A program made the translations under genes and the position numbers. This document shows positions 63,511 through 64,000 of a stretch of 64,000 nucleotides of DNA, one piece after another. The notes under the pieces were generated by a model. It saw only the letters and a program-made list of their open reading frames with translations. It was not told the origin of the DNA and made no database searches. How positions within the stretch are numbered: position 1 is the first letter of the stretch; each line of letters opens with the position of its first letter. The DNA is taken from NCBI GenBank assembly GCA_964386865.1, contig CAYLUN010000002.1, forward strand, positions 62,001 through 126,000. The letters run 5' to 3'. The DNA comes from CAYLUN01 sp964386865 (lineage in GTDB: Bacteria; Verrucomicrobiota; Kiritimatiellia; RFP12; UBA1067).

Positions 63511-64000
63511 TCAATGGGCAGACAGCGCCTCGGCGACTTTGGCCGAGAGGGCCTTCAGCGTGAAGGGCTTGGGCAGGAACAGCGCGCCGTTGGAAAGCAG
63601 ATCGTGCTGGGCGACCGAGTCGGAGGCGTAGCCGGACATGAACAGGAGTCTGAGGTTCGGGTCGAGGGTGAGCAGGTGCTTGGCCAGATCCCAGCCGGTC
63701 ATCTCCGGCATGATGACGTCGGTGATGAGCAGGTCGGTTTTGCCGACGTTCTGCTCGGCCCAGATAATCGCCTCGCCCGGCGTGCCGGCTGTCACCACGT
63801 GGTACCCGAGGCGCTCCAGTGTGCGCTTGCCCAGCTTAAGGAGGGCCGGTTCATCCTCGACCAGCAGGATGGTCTCGTGATCGACGTTGGCGCACGGGGC
63901 CGCCTCAGGCTTCCGGGGGGAGGCGGCCTCGCGCGGCAGGCGGGGAAGGAAGACGGTGAAGCTCGTCCCGTTCCCCAGCTCGCTGCGGACGGTGATGAAG
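63511..64000 (-). CDS. Hybrid sensor histidine kinase, C-terminal part (start outside window)
   Basis: 163 residues of a larger protein are visible, open to the right edge. The first ~20 residues (VRSELGNGTSFTVFLPR) are the end of a HATPase_c ATP-binding domain (G2 box). After a Pro/Ala linker comes a receiver domain: ILLVEDEPALL with acidic residues, the phosphoacceptor Asp in LLITDVIMPEMTG, the conserved Ser in MSGYAS and the Lys in FLPKPF. So this is a hybrid kinase that phosphorylates its own receiver. Sensor domains lie beyond base 64000. It is transcribed in the same direction as the GH51-like gene, with 136 bases between. Confidence 0.87.
   Translation of the reverse strand, partial: FITVRSELGNGTSFTVFLPRLPREAASPRKPEAAPCANVDHETILLVEDEPALLKLGKRTLERLGYHVVTAGTPGEAIIWAEQNVGKTDLLITDVIMPEMTGWDLAKHLLTLDPNLRLLFMSGYASDSVAQHDLLSNGALFLPKPFTLKALSAKVAEALSAH

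Noticed and set aside
1..64000. CRISPR arrays, tRNA genes, rRNA genes, transposases
   Set aside because: No spacer-repeat pattern with 25-40 bp repeats, no cloverleaf with a GGTTCRANTCC arm, no rRNA-like stretch and no transposase motif was seen by reading; a dedicated search could still find a small tRNA.

Overview
The window is high-GC, densely coding bacterial DNA, most likely from the PVC superphylum; Kiritimatiellota is the best guess, with Lentisphaerota or Verrucomicrobiota possible. The reasons are an autotransporter-associated beta-strand repeat protein, two HzsA-like c-type heme proteins (one fused to NPCBM and SUMF1-like domains), several large secreted glycoside hydrolases, uroporphyrinogen-decarboxylase-family proteins placed beside sugar genes, and a RhaT-type sugar transporter. 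This placement is inference; no rRNA or other marker is present. No tRNA, rRNA, CRISPR array, insertion sequence or integrase was seen, and no gap between genes exceeds about 300 bases.

Left part, mostly minus strand (1-9440). The rfbF-rfbG-rfbH cassette makes a CDP-3,6-dideoxyhexose precursor for surface polysaccharide and runs off the left edge. Upstream in the same direction lie an FGGY sugar kinase, a RhaT-like transporter, a UroD-family protein and a secreted diheme HzsA-like protein. From 9691 on the plus strand comes an envelope-energy cluster: secreted TPR protein, ExbB, ExbD, a TonB-like protein, a BamB-like beta-propeller and a LolD-like ATPase without permease. It is followed by pyrE and a GH5-like secreted glycosidase.

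Middle (19593-36983). An IclR regulator precedes a giant NPCBM-HzsA-SUMF1 protein. A minus-strand operon holds an RpiB-GlyA fusion, a nucleoside 2-deoxyribosyltransferase-like protein and a Nudix hydrolase. A divergent promoter region then leads to a TPR protein followed by a complete YdbH-YnbE-YdbL-type set, in which the 58-residue YnbE-like lipoprotein is easily missed. A HAD phosphatase, a GH2 beta-mannosidase, a metallo-beta-lactamase-fold hydrolase and an adenylate-cyclase-like protein follow.

Right part (37034-64000). This holds the beta-strand repeat protein, a GH50/GH42-like glycosidase, an odd membrane protein and a tight seven-cistron group (Gfo/Idh/MocA oxidoreductase, UroD-like, two GH38-like proteins, a DxDD cyclase-like protein, a small HTH-like protein and the stump of a cupin gene). 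Then come a small charged secreted protein with a strong terminator, gltX, an esterase, an SGNH hydrolase, a toxin-antitoxin pair, a flavodoxin-like reductase, a GH51-like glycosidase with a promoter/operator, and the C-terminus of a hybrid histidine kinase.

The most unusual non-gene signal is a set of tandem 7-bp repeats (CTGACCT/AGGTCAG, TAGGCTG and GTTGAAC families). They occur between genes, supply a stop codon at one gene end, and lie within open reading frames, notably the cyclase-like gene and a GH38 gene. A palindromic element also sits in frame inside the membrane protein.
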